Source: an uncultured Chlorobiaceae bacterium (GTDB lineage Bacteria > Bacteroidota > Chlorobiia > Chlorobiales > Chlorobiaceae). Taken from it: DNA of 64,000 nt. Within the stretch, counting starts at the first letter, position 1. Each line of letters starts with the position of its first letter. Positions 22,233-32,318 of this stretch are shown piece by piece. Below the pieces are notes generated by a model. The model did no database searches and had not been told where the DNA came from. It was given only the letters and a program-made list of their open reading frames with translations. Location of the stretch: positions 42,875 through 106,874 of the forward strand of contig CAJEXI010000011.1 of the NCBI GenBank assembly GCA_903994455.1, written 5' to 3'. Both the position numbers and the translations under genes were made by a program.

Positions 22233-23038
22233 TCGATCTGGAACCTTATCGGCACAGTAAACCAGACCTTGATCGGGCTACCGTTCTGAATTCCGGGATA
22301 GTATTTCGACTCCATCACAGACTTGATCGCCACGGCATCGAACACTTCACAGTCTGCCGGTATGCGTTTCATGACCTTTGCCTTGAGCGGACGACCATCT
22401 TCAGCAATAAGAACACTGACAAAGACCTTTCCTGTAATGCCGGCGATTCTTGCCATCTCGGGGTAAACCGGTTTTTTCTGATCAAGAAAGCCTGGCATTT
22501 TTTCGCAGGGAACAAACATCGGCACTTCATCGCCTGAAGAGGCACCCCCGGAGCCCGGTCCCTGGGTCTGGATTGCCTGTTTCAGCTCTTTCTGGGTCGC
22601 AACGGTCTGTTCAGGAGGCACCTCATCCTGGCCAACCTTTTTAATTTTGCCTACAGTTGGCGGAACCGGAACTGCCGGAGATGAAGGTGTAACGGGAGCG
22701 GGCTCCGGGACATTGAGCGGTGGTGGCGGGGGAAGCTGCGTCACACTGGTAACAACTTCATAACACTCAACCGTTGGCTTCTCATCCTTGCCAAACCATC
22801 CGGTCAATGCGGACAGGCGCTGCCAATTGGCGGTAACCATCCAGAAAACACCAAGAATGGCAATGGCAACAAGCACTCCATGAGTGAGAAAAAGATGTGC
22901 CTGACGCCTCAGAACAAGGTTACCATAAGGCAACTTCCGTAAACAATCAGTATCAAGAAACTGTTCGCCAAATGACCACGACAACAGCGCTTTTTTTCGA
23001 AACGTCTCCTGATGTATTTTTTTTAATGCTGAGGCCAC
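22229..23038 (-). CDS. tonB: TonB family energy transducer
   Basis: Couples the proton motive force to outer-membrane transporters. A 46-residue cytoplasmic N-terminal extension precedes the single TM helix (about 50-70, FLTHGVLVAIAILGVFWMV). A proline-rich periplasmic spacer (PPPPPLNVPEPAPV) follows, then the TonB C-terminal domain from YPEMARIAGITGKVFVSV to [12 protein letters not shown]. At 269 residues it is typical. Last gene of the exbB-exbD-exbD-tonB operon on the minus strand. The N-terminal extension is longer than in E. coli TonB, though an internal start is possible. Confidence 0.88.
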   Translation of the reverse strand: MASALKKIHQETFRKKALLSWSFGEQFLDTDCLRKLPYGNLVLRRQAHLFLTHGVLVAIAILGVFWMVTANWQRLSALTGWFGKDEKPTVECYEVVTSVTQLPPPPPLNVPEPAPVTPSSPAVPVPPTVGKIKKVGQDEVPPEQTVATQKELKQAIQTQGPGSGGASSGDEVPMFVPCEKMPGFLDQKKPVYPEMARIAGITGKVFVSVLIAEDGRPLKAKVMKRIPADCEVFDAVAIKSVMESKYYPGIQNGSPIKVWFTVPIRFQID

Positions 23039-23067
23039 CTGATGGAACTCCTTTGTTGATTGCTGCC

Positions 23068-23592
23068 TTAAATAGCTCTTTGGATTTCGAGTGCATCCTG
23101 CTCGGTATAATCATCAAGGCTGAACCGGTCTATTTTCATAAGGTTCAACTCATCAATAATATCGACAAGATGACGATATTTTGCTTTTTCACTTATTTTA
23201 ACGACAATTACCAGTTTTTCGTTAGACTTTGTCTGCTCCCTCAAAAGCTGGCGCAACTCACCACTCAAGGCCAACCGGCGGGTATCACGGGTATCGTAGA
23301 GGGGAATTTTTCTTGGTGCATTCTCTCCCAGAGAGTAATAGGCCATCGCATCATCAGCAATCCTCAACGTCATGACATTGTTTTCCGCAACCTTCACTTC
23401 AGTTTTTTCCGGTGGAATATTAATCTCCATCGTATTGGATTTCGAAAAGGTCGTCGTAAGCATAAAAAAGGTCAGAAGGAGAAAGGCCACATCAACCATG
23501 GGAGTCATGTCGAGATGAAACCCAAGCCTTTTTGACTGCCGTTTTCCTTTCTTTTTATGGTGTCGTCCGATGGGAGAATCAACAATACCCAT
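23068..23592 (-). CDS. exbD: ExbD/TolR family protein (second copy)
   Basis: Component of the TonB proton-channel complex. The N-terminus is basic, followed by the signature [21 protein letters not shown], which holds the functional TM aspartate, and a periplasmic domain to residue 174. It sits 2 bp downstream of the first exbD. The two copies share the N-terminal signature almost exactly but differ in the periplasmic domain, so they probably form a hetero-oligomer rather than being redundant. Confidence 0.9.
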   Translation of the reverse strand: MGIVDSPIGRHHKKKGKRQSKRLGFHLDMTPMVDVAFLLLTFFMLTTTFSKSNTMEINIPPEKTEVKVAENNVMTLRIADDAMAYYSLGENAPRKIPLYDTRDTRRLALSGELRQLLREQTKSNEKLVIVVKISEKAKYRHLVDIIDELNLMKIDRFSLDDYTEQDALEIQRAI

Positions 23593-23594
23593 AA

Positions 23595-24128
23595 TCAGCG
23601 AACCTCCTTTTCAAGAACGGTAATCAGGTTGAAGGTGAGCAGATTTGCCTTTTTATAGACCTTGATGACCTGATTCACTGCGTCAAAACCGGCATCAGCA
23701 TCAGCCCTGATAACAGGCCGGAGCTTCTGATTGGCAAAGCGTGCCATGACGACAAATTTGTCGAGTTCACCTGGCTCAACCCGAAAATTTTCTGCCAGTT
23801 TAAATTGCTTCAGGGAATCAGCAATCACAACTGCTGAAAACCCTGCTGCCTGAAGTTTCGACTTCACAACGGCGTTAAAAATTTTCTCTCTCGATTGCTG
23901 CGAGGAGACCCCCATAAAAAAGGTATTGTTGCGGCTCACCGTCACCGTCAGAACATCCGACTCGGGAAGCTTGAGCTGTGAATGAGATGAGGGAAGATCA
24001 ATCTTCACCACTTCAGGCGGACGAAACTTGGTGGTCAGCATGAAAAAGGTCAAAAGAAGAAATGCCACATCCACCATCGGCGTCATATCGATCCTGAAGC
24101 CTACCCGTTTAGCCTTGATTCTCGACAT
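23595..24128 (-). CDS. exbD: ExbD/TolR family protein (first copy)
   Basis: First of two adjacent ExbD paralogues. Residues 1-35 contain [20 protein letters not shown] with the proton-pathway aspartate; the remainder is periplasmic. Its start codon overlaps the exbB stop by one base. Paired exbD genes are common in Bacteroidetes/Chlorobi TonB operons. Confidence 0.9.
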   Translation of the reverse strand: MSRIKAKRVGFRIDMTPMVDVAFLLLTFFMLTTKFRPPEVVKIDLPSSHSQLKLPESDVLTVTVSRNNTFFMGVSSQQSREKIFNAVVKSKLQAAGFSAVVIADSLKQFKLAENFRVEPGELDKFVVMARFANQKLRPVIRADADAGFDAVNQVIKVYKKANLLTFNLITVLEKEVR

Positions 24129-24877
24129 CAGCGATCCGATTTACCAGTTCCAAGTGTCTGTATGATATAGAACGCCGCCTCGTCAATCATATAGCTGAAA
24201 CGGTCAACCCGGCTGGTAAAAACATTATAGGCTACGATACCCGTAATACCGCCAAAAATACCAAGAGCCGTGTTAAAGAGCGCCTCAGAGATACCAAGCG
24301 AGAGCTGTACGGCATCAGGCGCACCGCTTGTCGCCATTGCGGCAAAGGCACGAATCATGCCGAGCGTTGTTCCGAGAAGTCCCACCATCGTTGAAATTGA
24401 TGCAATGGTTGAAATTGCCACCAGATTATTTTCAAGAAGGGGCATCTCCATGATCGTGGCCTCCTCAACGGCCTTTTCCATTTCGCTGACCTTTTTCTCC
24501 CGATCGGTGACATTATAATCAGAGAGTTTTTTATACCGGTCAAGAACCGCACGAAGCACCGCCGCAAGGGAGCTTTGATGGTCGTCACATTTGGCAATAG
24601 CCTGATCGATTGATCCGTTATCGATATCCTGCTTGAGGGTGCGAACAAATTCAGGGATATTGCCCTTTCCCGAAGCCTTTTTCAGGGCGATAATACGTTC
24701 GACGGTGTAGGCAATCACCATCAGGATCAGCGACATGAGGACGGAGACAACCAGCCCTCCCTTCCAGATGGCATAAAAGATTGACTCCGGTGGAGTCGTG
24801 CCCATCCAAACATAGAAACCCAGAGAGACCGCGTAGGTTACAACAATGAGCAGACCGGTAAAAAAACCCTGTTTCAT
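24128..24877 (-). CDS. exbB: MotA/TolQ/ExbB proton channel
   Basis: Proton-conducting partner of ExbD and TonB. TM helices lie at about 7-27, 36-58, 155-180 and 195-220. The conserved TolQ/ExbB core is visible as IASISTMVGLLGTTLGMIRAF and SEALFNTALGIFGGI. At 249 residues it is in the family range. First gene of the minus-strand operon; its promoter lies between it and the divergent dnaG. Confidence 0.92.
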   Translation of the reverse strand: MKQGFFTGLLIVVTYAVSLGFYVWMGTTPPESIFYAIWKGGLVVSVLMSLILMVIAYTVERIIALKKASGKGNIPEFVRTLKQDIDNGSIDQAIAKCDDHQSSLAAVLRAVLDRYKKLSDYNVTDREKKVSEMEKAVEEATIMEMPLLENNLVAISTIASISTMVGLLGTTLGMIRAFAAMATSGAPDAVQLSLGISEALFNTALGIFGGITGIVAYNVFTSRVDRFSYMIDEAAFYIIQTLGTGKSDR

Positions 24878-25178
24878 AGACCCTTGATTGTTTTGACTAT
24901 CCTGAAAATAAACGAAGCATTATGAACCACGCTGTAATTTGCTATACTACAGATCATCGTTAAAAGTCACCGCAAACCCCTCTGCACGGAGACATGACGG
25001 CCAGCGACCAAAACCATCAGAGTCCGAGAAGAGAGCCGTTCGCCAACTCTGACAGCAACCGCACTACTCTCTGGCTCTTAATTTAGTAAATAAGCTTGTT
25101 ATTTTTTAACCGTAATTATTGAATCAAAAGAAAAAAGCACGTGTTCAGACAACAATTTCACAGACCAGGGAGATGCTC

Positions 25179-27074
25179 ATGATCCCCCCTGCGACCATCG
25201 ATGAAGTCCGACAAGCGGCAGATATTGTTGATATTATCTCTGATTATGTGACGCTTCAGCCTGCAGGACGCAACTATAAAGCGCTTTCTCCTTTTACGGT
25301 AGAGAAAACTCCTTCATTTATTGTTTCGCCTGAAAAACAGCTCTACAAATGTTTTTCAACGGGCAAGGGAGGCAATGTTTTTTCTTTTGTTATGGAGATG
25401 GAAAAAGTACCCTTTCTTGAAGCACTCGAACTGGTGGCAAAGCGAACGGGTATTGATATCAGCCAATTCACCTCAAAAAAAGCGCCTCAATCAGCTCATG
25501 AAGAGAGTCAGACCGAAATCCTCCGCTGGGCGGCCAAACTTTATCACCAGACTCTGGATCGGAATCCGGGAATAGCAGGACGTGACTATTTGAGGGCAGA
25601 ACGGGCTCTTTCGGAAAAAACCATCCAGACGTTTGGTCTAGGCTATGCGCCCGATTCATGGGACTATCTCTTCATTGAGGCAAAACGGGAAGGAATTGCA
25701 CAGGAGCACCTGCTTGATCTCGGCCTTATAACTGCCAACAAGCAGAAAAACTCTTGCTATGACACCTTTCGCAACAGGGTGATCTTTCCAATTTTTTCAG
25801 TCGGAGGACAGGTTGTCGGTTTTGGGGGACGCACCCTGCTCAGTGACCCACAGACACCGAAATACCTGAATTCCCAAGAGAGCAAGCTGTTTGAAAAATC
25901 AAAACTTCTTTACGGACTTCATGCCGCGAAAAATGAAATCCGGCGAATGGAAACCGCCATACTCGTTGAAGGGTACATGGACGTGCTTGCGCTGCACCAG
26001 GCGGGAATGACCAACACAGTAGCCTCATGCGGCACATCGTTGACCCGCTATCAGGCAAAGGTGCTTCATCACTACACCAAACGAGTCTTGTTCATGTACG
26101 ATGCCGACAGGGCCGGTCAAAAATCAATGATGAGCGGCATTGACACGTTGCTTTCCGAAAACATCAGCCCCTCTGTGCTGATTCTGCCGGAGGGTGATGA
26201 CCCTGACAGTTTTGTTCGTCGCGAAGGAAGAGATAATTTCGTGCAGTTTGCCGAAAAAAACATGCTTTCATTTCAGGATTTTCAGATCCGATTTTTCATG
26301 GAATCGGGAAATTTCGCACAACCTGATTTAAAAGCAAGAGCCATAAGAGCAATGGCACACACCATTTCATTGATCCCCGACCGTATTCGGCGGGAACTGT
26401 ATCTTCAGGAACTCTCAAAAAAACTTGCGCTCAGCCTGCCAGCTCTCCAGGAGCTGCTCGACCGGGAAGAGAGTGCAACCGATAAAAAAAGAGAGTCGTT
26501 CGAAAACCGTCAGGAGGTTCAACTGCCGCGCAAATCTGCATCAAAAATTTCAGTGCTGGAAAAAACTTTCTTGAAGGCCTTGCTGGAAAGCACCAGCTAC
26601 GGAAATGCTGTACTGGAATTTGCCGCATCACACGAAGAGATGCTGGAGTTGCCGCACAAGGAGGCTCAAGACATATTTACCCATCTGATCGCCCGCCACC
26701 ACGAGATTGCTGGCCATCCAGAGGAGAGGATTGACATTACCTCTGAAATAAGCTCATTCCACAATCCTGAATCGAGGGATCTCGCAGCCAGCCTGCTGAT
26801 TGACCCTCCGGTCAGCAATAAATGGCTCGAACAATCCGATGTCCATGCCGATAACGCAAAACGGTGTCTTGCGATGTTCCTTGACGCGTTCAAAAACCTT
26901 ATTCTTGAGCCGCTTGTCCATCAGAAAAACGCACTCACCGAAAAGATACGTCTTGAAAACGATACCGATCGGGAGATTGAGCTGTCAAGGGAAAAGATCA
27001 TCCTTGATAAAAAAATCAGGAAAACCTCTCATGAGCTCAAAAGTATGATCACCAGCATTCTCGAAAACAGTTAG
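25179..27074 (+). CDS. dnaG: DNA primase with degenerate zinc-binding domain
   Basis: Synthesises RNA primers for replication. The start at 25179 is preceded by AGGGAG at proper distance; an in-frame ATG at 25119 lies further up. The N-terminal domain aligns with the DnaG CHC2 zinc ribbon (EKTPSF, KGGNVFSF), but the metal ligands read S37, T40, C58 and T61 in place of C, H, C and C, so zinc is unlikely to bind. The TOPRIM core is intact, with VEGYMD and DADRAG. The C-terminal 150 residues would contact the helicase. Length 631. Loss of the zinc ligands also occurs in some Bacteroidetes primases. Confidence 0.95.
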   Translation: MIPPATIDEVRQAADIVDIISDYVTLQPAGRNYKALSPFTVEKTPSFIVSPEKQLYKCFSTGKGGNVFSFVMEMEKVPFLEALELVAKRTGIDISQFTSKKAPQSAHEESQTEILRWAAKLYHQTLDRNPGIAGRDYLRAERALSEKTIQTFGLGYAPDSWDYLFIEAKREGIAQEHLLDLGLITANKQKNSCYDTFRNRVIFPIFSVGGQVVGFGGRTLLSDPQTPKYLNSQESKLFEKSKLLYGLHAAKNEIRRMETAILVEGYMDVLALHQAGMTNTVASCGTSLTRYQAKVLHHYTKRVLFMYDADRAGQKSMMSGIDTLLSENISPSVLILPEGDDPDSFVRREGRDNFVQFAEKNMLSFQDFQIRFFMESGNFAQPDLKARAIRAMAHTISLIPDRIRRELYLQELSKKLALSLPALQELLDREESATDKKRESFENRQEVQLPRKSASKISVLEKTFLKALLESTSYGNAVLEFAASHEEMLELPHKEAQDIFTHLIARHHEIAGHPEERIDITSEISSFHNPESRDLAASLLIDPPVSNKWLEQSDVHADNAKRCLAMFLDAFKNLILEPLVHQKNALTEKIRLENDTDREIELSREKIILDKKIRKTSHELKSMITSILENS

Positions 27075-27104
27075 CCTCCCCTTCTGGCGGACAAGAGGAG
27101 GCTA
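27072..27104 (+). terminator. Hairpin after dnaG
   Basis: An 8-bp stem TAGCCTCC/GGAGGCTA overlaps the dnaG stop codon and is followed by TTTAAAA. It lies between dnaG and the convergent glyA. The T run is short, so this is a probable rather than certain terminator. Confidence 0.55.
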
Positions 27105-27124
27105 TTTAAAACCCTGTTACGCTC

Positions 27125-28441
27125 TTAAACGCTGTAACCCTCAAGAGGATGACTCAGGCAAAGTTCCCTGATTTCCTGTCGGACGGTGCGACAGATATCA
27201 GCGATATCCGGCTTTTCAGCCGAAGAGATCACCCTGTCGATCAAGCTGGCAATCGACTTGCACTCCTCCTCCTTCATACCCCTTGTGGTCATGGCTGGAG
27301 TACCAATACGGATTCCGCTGGTAACAAAGGGAGATTTGTCGTCAAAAGGAACCATGTTCTTGTTCACCGTAATACCTGCGCCATGCAGAAGGTTTTCGGC
27401 AACCTTGCCGGTAACATTCTTGTTGCGCAGATCAAGCAGCATGAGATGGTTTTTGGTTCCGCCACTGACAATATTGTAACCGAGTTCCGTAAACTTACTG
27501 GCCATCACCGAAGCGTTTTTGATGACCTGTGCGGCATATTCCCTGAAGGATGGCTGCAATGCCTCACCAAAAGCAACGGCCTTGCCCGCAATAATATGCA
27601 TCAGTGGCCCGCCCTGAATACCTGGCATCACTTCAGCATCCATCACTTCGGACATCATTTTCAGCCGTGACCCGCTCTTGGTTTTGATGGTAATACCCAT
27701 AGGGTTCTCGAAGTCGCTGCCCATCATGATCATGCCTCCCCTCGGACCACGAAGAGTCTTGTGGGTGGTGGTGGTCACAAAATGGCAATGCGGCATCGGG
27801 TCGCCCATAAGACCGGCCGCAATAAGACCTGCAGGGTGAGCGATATCGGCCATCAAAAAAGCACCAATCCTGTCGGCAACAGCTCTGAACGCCTTCACAT
27901 CAAACCCCTGGGAATAGGCACTTGCGCCACAGATAATCAGTTTCGGGCGAACCTGCAAGGCAAGTTCCTCAACTTTATTCATGTCAATACAGCCACTCTG
28001 GCGATCAACACCATAAGAGTGCGCCTCAAACATCTGGCCAGAGAAATTAACCGAACTGCCGTGGGTCAGATGCCCTCCATGAGAGAGATCAAGCCCCATG
28101 ATCCGGTCACCGGGTTTCAAAACCGAAAAGAGAACTGCCATGTTGGCGCTCGAACCGGAGTGAGGCTGCACGTTGACATAGGAACAGCCAAACAGTTTTT
28201 TCGCACGATCACGGGCAAGATTTTCAGCGATATCGACAAATTCACAGCCACCGTAATAACGCTTGCCGGGATAGCCCTCTGCATATTTATTGGTCATCAC
28301 TGACCCACAGGCCTGCATCACCGCACGGCTTGTAAAGTTTTCCGAAGCAATAAGCTCAAGCGTTTCAGTCTGCCGCGTCATCTCACTGGCAATCGCGTCA
28401 AAGAGCTCTTTATCCTGCATCTGAAGGATATCAGTATCCAT
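27125..28441 (-). CDS. glyA: Serine hydroxymethyltransferase
   Basis: PLP enzyme interconverting serine and glycine and supplying one-carbon units on tetrahydrofolate. Diagnostic segments are [34 protein letters not shown], and the PLP-lysine motif [15 protein letters not shown]. Length 438 is slightly longer than the E. coli enzyme (417). It sits upstream of nothing else on its strand and is convergent with dnaG. Confidence 0.97.
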   Translation of the reverse strand: MDTDILQMQDKELFDAIASEMTRQTETLELIASENFTSRAVMQACGSVMTNKYAEGYPGKRYYGGCEFVDIAENLARDRAKKLFGCSYVNVQPHSGSSANMAVLFSVLKPGDRIMGLDLSHGGHLTHGSSVNFSGQMFEAHSYGVDRQSGCIDMNKVEELALQVRPKLIICGASAYSQGFDVKAFRAVADRIGAFLMADIAHPAGLIAAGLMGDPMPHCHFVTTTTHKTLRGPRGGMIMMGSDFENPMGITIKTKSGSRLKMMSEVMDAEVMPGIQGGPLMHIIAGKAVAFGEALQPSFREYAAQVIKNASVMASKFTELGYNIVSGGTKNHLMLLDLRNKNVTGKVAENLLHGAGITVNKNMVPFDDKSPFVTSGIRIGTPAMTTRGMKEEECKSIASLIDRVISSAEKPDIADICRTVRQEIRELCLSHPLEGYSV

Positions 28442-28507
28442 CGTTTCTCAGTCCTTTTCCTGACGGAAGTTTACGGGTTTGTATTTGCTTTTTTCAAAAT
28501 AACGACG

Positions 28508-29737
28508 TTAGGGTGCGCATGAACAACCAATCATGTGACCAAGTTTATCACGTTTTGTGTCCAGATAACTTTGATTCATGGGATTTGGTGCTATTTCAAG
28601 CGAAATTCGTTCAACAATCTCCAGACCATAGCCCTCAAGACCGACCACTTTTTTCGGATTATTGGTCATGAGCTTCATTTTTCTGACACCAAGATCCTTG
28701 AGAATCTGGGCACCGATACCGTAGTCGCGAAGATCAGCCTTGAAACCGAGCTTTTCGTTGGCCTCAACCGTATCAAACCCTTCGTCCTGAAGGTTATAGG
28801 CTTTGAGTTTATTGATCAGACCAATACCACGTCCCTCCTGCATGAGGTAAATCAACACGCCTCGCCCCTCTTTTTCGATCATACTGAGTGCTGACGCAAG
28901 TTGATTGCCACAATCGCATCGAAGAGATGCAAAGGTATCACCAGTGGCACACTGCGAGTGAACCCTGACAAGAACCGGCTCATCAGTGGTGACATCGCCC
29001 TTCACAAACGCAATATGGTTTTGCTGGTCGGTAAACGATTCGTAGGCAATAAGCCTGAACTCACCATAAGCGGTCGGCAACCTCGATTCAACGGCCCGGT
29101 TCACGAGTTTGTTGCGCTGCATTTGATAAGCAACAAGTTCCTTGATGGTAATAAGCTTCAGTCCAAATTTTGCTTTAAGCTTGATCAGTTCGGGAAGCCT
29201 GGCCATGCTGCCATCGTCATTCAGGATTTCACAGAGCAACCCGACCGGACTGCAGCCGGCAAGACGAGCAAGATCAACCGCAGCTTCGGTATGCCCCACG
29301 CGCCTGAGCACACCGCCATCCATAGCGCGAAGAGGAAAAATATGGCCCGGACGGGAAAAATCGTCGGCCTTCGACAACGGATCACCAAGCATCTTGATCG
29401 TCATGGTGCGGTCATAGATTGAAATCCCGGTGGTGACACCCTCAGCAATCGCATCCACAGAAACCGTAAAGTTCGTTTCATGCTGGGAGGTGTTCCTCTG
29501 TACCATCGGATCAAGCTGCAACTCTTTTGCTCTTCCCATGGTGACTGCTACACAAAGAAGACCTCGCGCCTCCCTGGTAATGAAGTTGATCATTTCATTG
29601 GTCACCAGTTCTGCGGCACCAATAAAATCGCCCTCATCCTCACGATCCTCATCATCGATGACAATAACAAGCTTTCCCTGCCGAATATCTTCGAGAGCAG
29701 CATCTATTGAGTCAAAAATTTTTTTATGCATACACAT
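28508..29737 (-). CDS. ribBA: Bifunctional RibBA (DHBP synthase / GTP cyclohydrolase II)
   Basis: Catalyses the two committed steps of riboflavin synthesis. Residues about 1-205 are the RibB half, with [12 protein letters not shown] and the downstream RPGHIFPL. Residues about 206-409 are the RibA half, with [13 protein letters not shown], a CDCG zinc motif and QEGRGIGL. Both halves are full length. I saw no FMN riboswitch upstream. Two possible starts lie 6 bp apart. Confidence 0.96.
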   Translation of the reverse strand: MCMHKKIFDSIDAALEDIRQGKLVIVIDDEDREDEGDFIGAAELVTNEMINFITREARGLLCVAVTMGRAKELQLDPMVQRNTSQHETNFTVSVDAIAEGVTTGISIYDRTMTIKMLGDPLSKADDFSRPGHIFPLRAMDGGVLRRVGHTEAAVDLARLAGCSPVGLLCEILNDDGSMARLPELIKLKAKFGLKLITIKELVAYQMQRNKLVNRAVESRLPTAYGEFRLIAYESFTDQQNHIAFVKGDVTTDEPVLVRVHSQCATGDTFASLRCDCGNQLASALSMIEKEGRGVLIYLMQEGRGIGLINKLKAYNLQDEGFDTVEANEKLGFKADLRDYGIGAQILKDLGVRKMKLMTNNPKKVVGLEGYGLEIVERISLEIAPNPMNQSYLDTKRDKLGHMIGCSCAP

Positions 29738-29851
29738 TATTAGACCTTTTTTTCATACCTGACCGCACTCGATTGAACAGATAATGTAAAAAAATCCTGC
29801 ACCATTTTCAGAGAGTGAAAAAAGAAGATCGGGAACGGCGAACCGGCAACT

Positions 29852-29879
29852 TTGAGAAGGATATGCATTTTTGTATAAT
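29852..29879 (+). promoter_or_regulatory. Sigma70-type promoter for carB C-terminal half
   Basis: TTGAGA (29852-29857) and TATAAT (29874-29879) are separated by 16 bases. The -10 box lies about 80 bases before the ATG at 29961, and it overlaps a possible TTG start at 29871, so translation must begin downstream of it. Confidence 0.6.
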
Positions 29880-29960
29880 GCACCGGCTTTTATATCAAGA
29901 GGTGAATTATTACCTTTACACAGCTCTTTCCTGAAGCATCTTAAAAACTATCGAGATTGC

Positions 29961-31820
29961 ATGACCATTCAAGCTTCCGACCTGACGCAGGATGTTATTG
30001 ACCTTTCCCGGAAATTTCCTGAAGAGTGGCTTCTAAAAGCCAAGCAAAACGGATTTTCTGATTTTCAGCTTGCCAATATTTTTAATACTACAGAACCCTC
30101 CATACGGACGCTCAGAAAAGAGTATGGCATTGAATCCGTCTTCAAGACCGTCGACACCTGTGCAGCAGAATTCGATGCTCAAACACCCTACCATTATTCG
30201 ACCTACGAGGAGGAAAACGAATCAGTTTCATCTGATCGAAAAAAAGTCATTATCCTCGGCGGAGGCCCGAACCGCATCGGCCAGGGTATCGAGTTTGACT
30301 ACTGTTGTGTTCAGGCAGTTTTTGCCCTCAGAGAGGCTGGCTATGAGACCATTATGGTCAACTGTAATCCAGAAACGGTTTCGACAGACTACGATATCGC
30401 CGACAAGCTCTACTTTGAACCGCTCACTTTTGAAGACACCATCCGCATCATTGAACATGAAAAGCCTCTTGGTGTTATCGTCAGCTTTGGAGGCCAGACA
30501 CCACTGAAGCTCTCGACCAAACTTCACGAGGCAGGTGTCACGATTCTCGGCACTTCGTCAAAAGGCATTGACCTGGCGGAAGACCGAAAAAAATTTGGCG
30601 CACTTCTTGAACAGCTTGCTATTCCTCATCCTGAATACGGAACCGCCATAAGCTATGAAGAGGCCAGGGAGATCACCCGGAGAATCGGATACCCGGCGCT
30701 GGTGAGACCAAGTTACGTTCTGGGCGGACGGGCAATGAAAATTGTCTACAATGATGACTCCCTTAAAGAGTATGTCGATCAGGCGCTTTTCATTACCGAA
30801 AAGTATCCCCTGCTGGTAGACCGTTTTCTTGAAACCGCCGTTGAATTTGATATTGATGCCATTGCCGATACCACAGACTGCGTCATCAGCGGTATCATGC
30901 AGCATGTCGAGGCCGCAGGCATACACAGCGGCGACTCCACCTCAATTCTGCCCTATCACAACATCAGTCAGAATGTTATTGCCACCATGAAGGCATATAC
31001 CAAAACCCTTGCAACAAATCTTAAGGTCGTAGGGTTAATGAATATTCAATATGCCGTCCAGAATGAAAGTGTCTATGTAATTGAGGTCAATCCAAGAGCG
31101 AGCCGGACGGTTCCTTTTGTCGGCAAGGCAACCGCCATCCCGGTTGTTAAAATAGCCACCCGCGTCATGCTTGGCGAAAAGCTCAGCGATCTGCGCAAAG
31201 AGTATGACCTGAAAGATTGTGATGAGCTCGGCATGAAGCATCTGGCCATTAAGGAACCGGTCTTCCCATTCTCCAAATTTGTCAAATCGGGTGTCTATCT
31301 TGGCCCCGAAATGCGCTCGACCGGTGAAGCAATGAGCCTTGCTGAAGAGTTTCCGGAGGCCTTTGCCAAAGCCTATCAGGCAGCCAACATGCAGCTTCCT
31401 CTCTCTGGTGCCGTCTTCATCAGCGTGAACGATCAGGACAAAAACCCGCGCATTATCGCCATTGCAAAGGCGCTTTTCCGCATGGATTTTGATCTGGTGG
31501 CAACCGCAGGCACACACCAGTTCCTGACTGACAACGGAATCGAATGCAAAAAAGTCTTCAAGGTTGGAGAAGAGGGACGGCCCAACATCTTTGACATTAT
31601 AAAGCACGGAAAAATCAACTTTGTCATCAACACACCGAGAGGCGAAAAGGCGCTGCACGACGAAGAGGCTATCGGCGCTGCGTCAGTCCTGAGCAATGTG
31701 CCGTTTGTAACCACCATAGAAGCCGCAGAGGCATCAGTGCAGGCTATCGACTGCATCCGCCACCAGGAGTTCGGCGTTAAAAGTCTTCAGGAGTACGCAT
31801 CTTACCGTAACAAAGTCTAA
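29961..31820 (+). CDS. carB: Carbamoyl-phosphate synthase large chain, C-terminal half (split CarB)
   Basis: Makes carbamoyl phosphate for pyrimidines and arginine. Only the C-terminal part of CarB is encoded here: a short oligomerisation segment (residues about 1-80), the second ATP-grasp domain (about 95-460, with GGGPNRIGQGIEFDYCCV and VIEVNPRASRTVPF), and the MGS-like allosteric domain (about 480-619). Normal CarB has about 1,070 residues; the first ATP-grasp half is not in this window. This is a natural split, as known in Aquifex and some archaea, not a truncation, because the start has its own promoter. The start at 29961 is set by that promoter. Confidence 0.92.
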   Translation: MTIQASDLTQDVIDLSRKFPEEWLLKAKQNGFSDFQLANIFNTTEPSIRTLRKEYGIESVFKTVDTCAAEFDAQTPYHYSTYEEENESVSSDRKKVIILGGGPNRIGQGIEFDYCCVQAVFALREAGYETIMVNCNPETVSTDYDIADKLYFEPLTFEDTIRIIEHEKPLGVIVSFGGQTPLKLSTKLHEAGVTILGTSSKGIDLAEDRKKFGALLEQLAIPHPEYGTAISYEEAREITRRIGYPALVRPSYVLGGRAMKIVYNDDSLKEYVDQALFITEKYPLLVDRFLETAVEFDIDAIADTTDCVISGIMQHVEAAGIHSGDSTSILPYHNISQNVIATMKAYTKTLATNLKVVGLMNIQYAVQNESVYVIEVNPRASRTVPFVGKATAIPVVKIATRVMLGEKLSDLRKEYDLKDCDELGMKHLAIKEPVFPFSKFVKSGVYLGPEMRSTGEAMSLAEEFPEAFAKAYQAANMQLPLSGAVFISVNDQDKNPRIIAIAKALFRMDFDLVATAGTHQFLTDNGIECKKVFKVGEEGRPNIFDIIKHGKINFVINTPRGEKALHDEEAIGAASVLSNVPFVTTIEAAEASVQAIDCIRHQEFGVKSLQEYASYRNKV

Positions 31821-31826
31821 CACTCT

Positions 31827-32309
31827 ATGACCATGCGCGAACAAATCCAGAAACATCTTGACGAGTCAATACAACTGGAATTAAACCTTGCAAGACTCTA
31901 CACCATCTTTAATGACAGTTTGTCGGATGATGAGGATTTCTGGTGGGATCTTGCAATGGAGGAACAAGGCCACGCCACCCTTCTTCAGCAGGAAAAAAAG
32001 CAACCTCAGCAAAAAGAGTTCTTTCCGGAAAATCTTCTGGCCAAAGATCTCCAGTCCCTCGTTGATACCAACACAAGAATTGCTGAACTGATCTCCGCCT
32101 GGTCGACCACACCGCCTGCACGGGCTGAAGCATTCAATATTGCATACGAGCTTGAAATGGCTGCAGGAGAATCGCATTTTCAACAATTTCTCGACAGCCC
32201 GACGAACTCGGTTTCTGCCAATATTTTCAAACAACTGAATCAGGAAGACCGCGATCACGCCGCACGAATCCTTCAATACATGGATGAAAATAAAATTATC
32301 AAACAGTAA
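31827..32309 (+). CDS. Rubrerythrin/ferritin-like diiron protein
   Basis: Predicted four-helix-bundle protein of 160 residues. Metal-ligand-like motifs occur in each helix: LDESIQLELNLARLY, MEEQGHATLL (ExxH), ELEMAAGESHF, and NQEDRDHAARI. The last motif has D in place of the usual E before xxH. There is no rubredoxin domain. It follows carB after 6 bp and probably shares its transcript. It likely binds iron and handles peroxide, but that is inference from the fold. Confidence 0.7.
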   Translation: MTMREQIQKHLDESIQLELNLARLYTIFNDSLSDDEDFWWDLAMEEQGHATLLQQEKKQPQQKEFFPENLLAKDLQSLVDTNTRIAELISAWSTTPPARAEAFNIAYELEMAAGESHFQQFLDSPTNSVSANIFKQLNQEDRDHAARILQYMDENKIIKQ

Positions 32310-32318
32310 CCCATCCCG

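Noticed and set aside
24994..25086. 30-codon frame MTASDQNHQSPRREPF upstream of dnaG
   Set aside because: No ribosome binding site and no similarity; probably leader sequence.
29738..29960. FMN riboswitch ahead of ribBA
   Set aside because: The AGGG...GCGGT core of the RFN element is not present.
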